Positions 5,767-7,602 of a stretch of DNA of 7,602 nucleotides are shown in pieces. Source of the DNA: DATLOJ01 sp035536315. GTDB lineage: Bacteria; Actinomycetota; CADDZG01; JAHWKV01. Numbering within the stretch: the first letter of the stretch is position 1; every line of letters starts with the position of its first letter. Made by a program: the position numbers and the translations under genes. The notes beneath the pieces are model-generated. The model saw only the letters and a program-made list of their open reading frames with translations, was not told the DNA's origin and ran no database searches. The stretch is taken from the NCBI GenBank assembly GCA_035536315.1, contig DATLOJ010000069.1, positions 1 through 7,602 of the forward strand, given 5' to 3'.

Positions 5767-6885
5767 TTGCGACTTCTCGAGGTAACCAACGACTTTCCTC
5801 CGACCCTTGGGGGAATCGAGAACTACGTGTATTCACTGGTTTCGCGATGGGAGCCCGACAAGGTGACCGTGTTTACGCGTAAGAGACCCGGGGACCGTGA
5901 GGTCGACCGCAAGCTTGCGTTCGAGGTGATCCGCGATCCGGCCCGCTTTCTGTTTCATACCGAGCGAGTAACGAAAGACCTTCTGGACCTGGCCAGAGAT
6001 CGCAGCATCGATGTGGTGCATTTTGCTTCGGTACTTCCTCTTGCACTGATTGGGCCGCGCCTCAAGGAGAACGGCATTCCCTATGCGGTGACGGTCAACG
6101 GTTCTGAGTTCACGATGCCTGCAGGCCTTCCCGGCGGGAGGGCTCTGTTGACGAAGGCACTGTCGCCTGCCGCCGCGATCCTGCCCTACGCGCCTTTCCT
6201 GGAACGACGCGTGAGACGGTTGCTTCCGGCGCATCAGGGAATCCGGGCGGTGGCGCCGGGCGTCGACCTGGAGCGCTTCGGCCATGCAGCCCGCCCCATA
6301 TTTCAATCCCCGAGCGGGGGACCCGTCGTGCTGTATGTCGGACGGCTCATTCCGCGCAAAGGCGCGCTGGCCCTCGTTCAGGCGTTTCCGGAGGTGCTAC
6401 GCGTTGTACCCGACGCCCACCTGCTGATCTGCGGGGATGGGCCCGATAGGACACGAATAGAGAACCTGTCCAGACAGAGTGGACTGGGAGATTCGATGAC
6501 GATGACGGGCGGAGTACCGTGGCAGCGTGTGCCCGGCTACATGAAGTCGGCGACGGTGTTCGCTCAGCCGGTGAGAGAGCGGTACGGGGGCCGGGAAACG
6601 GAGGGGTTTGGCATCGTTTTTCTGGAGGCCGCGGCCTCGGGCCTGCCTACGGTTGGCGGCAACGTAGGAGGCATCCGCGACGCAGTGAGCGACGGTGAAA
6701 CGGGAATCCTGGTCGACGGCAAGAGCCAGGATCAGATTGCCGAGGCTCTTATCCGGCTTCTGACGGACCCCTCGCTTGCAGAAAAAATGGGATCTGCCGG
6801 GCGCTCAAGAGTCGAGGAGAGGTTTACGTGGAGCAGATTTTACGAAGACTTCAGGTCTGCCTTGGAGGGGACGGTCGGCTCTTGA
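5767..6885 (+). CDS. GT4 family glycosyltransferase, PimB-like
   Basis: This 372-residue retaining GT-B glycosyltransferase resembles the phosphatidyl-myo-inositol mannosyltransferase PimB group. The acceptor domain opens with RLLEVTNDFPPTLGGIENY (2-20). The donor domain begins near 186 with VLYVGRLIPRKG (188-199), followed by LLICGDGPDR (219-228), the E-x7-E motif EGFGIVFLE (Glu279, Glu287), ASGLPTVGGNVGG and ETGILVD (311-317). It probably transfers mannose or a related sugar from a nucleotide donor to a lipid or glycan at the inner membrane face. TTG at 5767 is the only reasonable start: an in-frame TAG lies two codons upstream, and the conserved N-terminus begins at once. Its ribosome binding site is weak (AGAG), so it may depend on translation of the cupredoxin gene 13 bases upstream. 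VNGSE (110-114) departs from the usual HGxE of the family, so donor and acceptor cannot be fixed. Confidence 0.93.
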   Translation: MRLLEVTNDFPPTLGGIENYVYSLVSRWEPDKVTVFTRKRPGDREVDRKLAFEVIRDPARFLFHTERVTKDLLDLARDRSIDVVHFASVLPLALIGPRLKENGIPYAVTVNGSEFTMPAGLPGGRALLTKALSPAAAILPYAPFLERRVRRLLPAHQGIRAVAPGVDLERFGHAARPIFQSPSGGPVVLYVGRLIPRKGALALVQAFPEVLRVVPDAHLLICGDGPDRTRIENLSRQSGLGDSMTMTGGVPWQRVPGYMKSATVFAQPVRERYGGRETEGFGIVFLEAAASGLPTVGGNVGGIRDAVSDGETGILVDGKSQDQIAEALIRLLTDPSLAEKMGSAGRSRVEERFTWSRFYEDFRSALEGTVGS

Positions 6886-6959
6886 AACGGGCTCCGGACG
6901 AAAAGGCCCATATGATCAACCGCCTGCAAAGATGCCTGAAGGCTCAGTGGAGTTCGAAA

Positions 6960-6965
6960 GGGGAG
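6960..6965 (+). promoter_or_regulatory. Ribosome binding site supporting a TTG start for the MIP channel
   Basis: GGGGAG ends eight bases before TTG at 6974. The alternatives in the same frame, ATG at 6932 and GTG at 6947, have poorer or badly spaced sites, and they would add residues (MPEGSVEFERGAAN) that channel proteins of this family normally lack. Confidence 0.6.
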
Positions 6966-6973
6966 CAGCAAAT

Positions 6974-7602
6974 TTGAAGAGATACCTGGCCGAGTTCATC
7001 GGCGCTTTCTTTCTTGTGTTCGTGGGGGCCGGAGCGATCATCGCCGATGTCTATCGGTCCAAGACGCTGGTTACCGACTCGTTCGGGCTTCTGGGTATTG
7101 CGCTGGCCCATGGATTGGCGCTGGCCGTTGTAATAGCAGCGATTGCCAGAATCTCGGGAGGTCACGCGAACCCCGCGGTAACGCTGGCGTTCTGGGTTGC
7201 CCGCAGGATGAAGGCGGCAGACATGGCCGGCTACATCGTGGCGCAGCTGCTCGGCGGAGTTGTGGCGGCATTTCTGCTCAAGGGTTTGATGCCGGCCGAC
7301 GCCTTTTCTAACGCGGGGGCCGGAATTCCTGCGCTTGCGGAAGGTGTCCAGCCGCTCAAGGCAATCGCGATCGAAGGCATCCTCACCTTCTTCCTGACGT
7401 TTGTTATATGGGGGGTGGCTGTCGACCGGAAGGGGCCGAAGGTTCTCGCACCGTTCGCGATCGGACTTACGGTTACTTTCGGGATTCTCGCCGGTGGCAC
7501 CTTCACGGGCGCTGCACTCAACCCTGCCAGGTGGTTCGGCCCGGCTCTCGCGAGCGGGCAGTGGGGCACTCCTTTGGTGTACATAGCGGGGCCGATCCTC
7601 GG
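6974..7602 (+). CDS. MIP family channel (aquaporin/glycerol facilitator type), 3' end outside window
   Basis: About 209 residues are visible, and the frame stays open at the right edge. The N-terminus KRYLAEFIGAFFLVFVGAGA is typical of the family. NPA boxes lie at 66-68 (GGHANPAVTL) and 183-185 (GAALNPAR), with the pore arginine at 186. Hydrophobic segments lie at about 4-24, 36-60, 85-105, 125-145 and 155-175, with the sixth starting at the edge. Aligned by eye with E. coli AqpZ, the selectivity-filter positions Phe43, His174, Thr183 and Arg189 read His46, Ile, Ala and Arg186. This is not an orthodox water channel or GlpF, so the solute (water, polyol, gas or another small neutral molecule) is open. 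I chose TTG at 6974 for the GGGGAG site and family length; ATG at 6932 is possible. It lies 88 bases after the glycosyltransferase gene, without a clear promoter. Confidence 0.92.
   Translation, partial: MKRYLAEFIGAFFLVFVGAGAIIADVYRSKTLVTDSFGLLGIALAHGLALAVVIAAIARISGGHANPAVTLAFWVARRMKAADMAGYIVAQLLGGVVAAFLLKGLMPADAFSNAGAGIPALAEGVQPLKAIAIEGILTFFLTFVIWGVAVDRKGPKVLAPFAIGLTVTFGILAGGTFTGAALNPARWFGPALASGQWGTPLVYIAGPIL

Noticed and set aside
5833..6306. 157-codon minus-strand open frame in the glycosyltransferase gene
   Set aside because: It is antisense to the conserved GT4 N-terminal domain. The product is basic and unrecognisable.
6891..6911. Terminator hairpin (GGGC...GCCC) after the glycosyltransferase gene
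   Set aside because: The stem is only four pairs with a loop of about 13 bases, and no run of T follows.

Overview
The window is GC-rich and densely coded, with no gap above about 90 bases. I read it as the chromosome of a high-GC bacterium, most likely an actinomycetote (Actinomycetota). The reasons are a cyclase/STAND-ATPase regulator, a PimB-like GT4 glycosyltransferase, TTG and GTG starts, a possible leaderless start and many start/stop overlaps. This placement is inference. No RNA gene, CRISPR array, insertion sequence or clear rho-independent terminator was seen.

Left part (1-4440, minus strand): five co-oriented genes, read from 4440 down to 1. They are a 132-residue four-helix membrane protein with four clustered histidines, a gluconate 2-dehydrogenase subunit 3-like small subunit, a 540-residue GMC flavoprotein, a DUF2231 membrane protein and, after a 37-base gap, a nucleotidyl cyclase fused to an NB-ARC-type ATPase that runs off the left edge. 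The first four overlap by 8, 4 and 4 bases, so they look like one translationally coupled unit. The GMC protein carries the C-x5-C-x3-C spacing that binds a [3Fe-4S] cluster in direct-electron-transfer FAD glucose dehydrogenase. The triheme cytochrome c subunit of that enzyme is not encoded here, and the small subunit has no Tat signal. My reading is a cytoplasm-facing flavin/Fe-S dehydrogenase that may deliver electrons to the two small membrane proteins.

Right part (4500-7602, plus strand): a RidA-family imine/enamine deaminase is transcribed divergently from the oxidoreductase unit. It is followed by a multi-helix membrane protein with an external cupredoxin domain and an amicyanin-type copper loop. 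Next comes a PimB-like glycosyltransferase starting at TTG, then a MIP-family channel (also probably TTG) cut off by the right edge. A short divergent control region (4441-4499) holds an 11-base palindrome and overlapping -10-like sequences. A perfect 12-base palindrome overlaps the cupredoxin stop codon.

The best candidate for something undescribed is the compact flavin/Fe-S dehydrogenase unit, whose electron acceptor would be a His-rich membrane protein instead of cytochrome c.
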